Part shown: positions 57,253 to 57,342 of the stretch, piece by piece | How positions within the stretch are numbered: the first letter of the stretch is position 1 | Layout of the letters: each line of letters begins with the position of its first letter | Assembly (NCBI GenBank): GCA_900472605.1 | Contig: UCJD01000016.1 | Span: 1-57,342 of the forward strand | Direction: 5' to 3' | From: Hyphomicrobiales bacterium | GTDB lineage: Bacteria > Pseudomonadota > Alphaproteobacteria > Rhizobiales > Rhizobiaceae | Length of the DNA stretch: 57,342 nucleotides | Made by a program: the position numbers and the translations under genes | The notes under the pieces: generated by a model | Told to the model about the DNA's origin: nothing | Database searches by the model: none | Seen by the model: the letters and a program-made list of their open reading frames with translations, nothing else

Positions 57253-57342
57253 CTCCTCCTCAAGGGGGGAGATTGGCTGGGTGCACCCGCTCGCACCACG
57301 TTCATTGTTTGGCCGGGAGATCGCAACGAGTCGATCTCCCCC
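57229..57342. repeat. Rhizobial-type intergenic mosaic element overlapping the mltB-type start
   Basis: The stretch carries the CCCCCCTCTGTCCTGCCGGACAT core and a CTCAAGGGGG motif that I recall as common intergenic repeats of Rhizobiaceae. GGGAGATCG-CAACGAGT-CGATCTCCC at 57315-57340 is a perfect 9-base inverted repeat. It runs off the window and into the first codons of the transglycosylase gene. Confidence 0.55.

Overview
The window looks like a chromosomal segment of an alphaproteobacterium of the Rhizobiaceae (Rhizobium/Agrobacterium/Ensifer group). The signs are an Irr-type Fur regulator, BA14K and TIGR02300 proteins, the fabA-fabB-fabI order beside irr, the rimP-nusA-ylxR-infB-rbfA-truB-rpsO-pnp block, GC-rich codon use with many GTG/TTG starts, and short palindromic intergenic elements. 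This placement rests on gene content and order; no similarity search was run.

Layout. 1-4550: 5' end of purU, then a surface-polysaccharide group (GH5 endoglucanase and Wzy/VpsF-like polymerase facing a Wzc-like chain-length protein). 4678-8850: small accessory genes, including an ECF sigma factor with its NrsF anti-sigma, a HigBA/RelE-type toxin-antitoxin pair whose toxin gene is frameshifted, tRNA-Leu(CAG), a BA14K protein and a SelW-like protein. 8990-25938: a large catabolic region. A TetR regulator sits between a leftward operon (two Gfo/Idh/MocA dehydrogenases and a TIM-barrel isomerase) and a rightward operon (Tat-exported sugar-binding protein, two permeases, a third Gfo/Idh/MocA enzyme, UgpC-type ATPase, choline-kinase-like protein, dimethylglycine-dehydrogenase-like flavoprotein). 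A leftward uxaC-uxuB-type uronate operon follows. Three near-identical operator-like palindromes (13235, 14097, 26001) tie the three transcription units together.

26132-33717: slyX, a PACE efflux gene preceded by what I read as a guanidine-II (mini-ykkC) riboswitch, RNase D, a 540-residue unknown protein, rpsA-cmk, a PaiB-like protein, the TIGR02300 protein and tRNA-Ala(GGC). 33949-37746: a frameshifted Abi/HEPN gene and several membrane or periplasmic proteins. 37760-42734: irr, fabA-fabB-fabI, then a subtilisin-like protease followed by a small I9-propeptide-like partner. 42788-54096: rsmC-like gene and the conserved translation/transcription block. 54342-57342: an MFS exporter and an MltB-like transglycosylase whose start codon lies in a repeat element.

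Most striking: the guanidine-II riboswitch on a PACE transporter, the TetR operator triad joining uronate genes to an uncharacterised sugar or N-methyl pathway, the two-gene protease module, and two defence-type genes each broken by a single-base frameshift just downstream of a tRNA 3' end.
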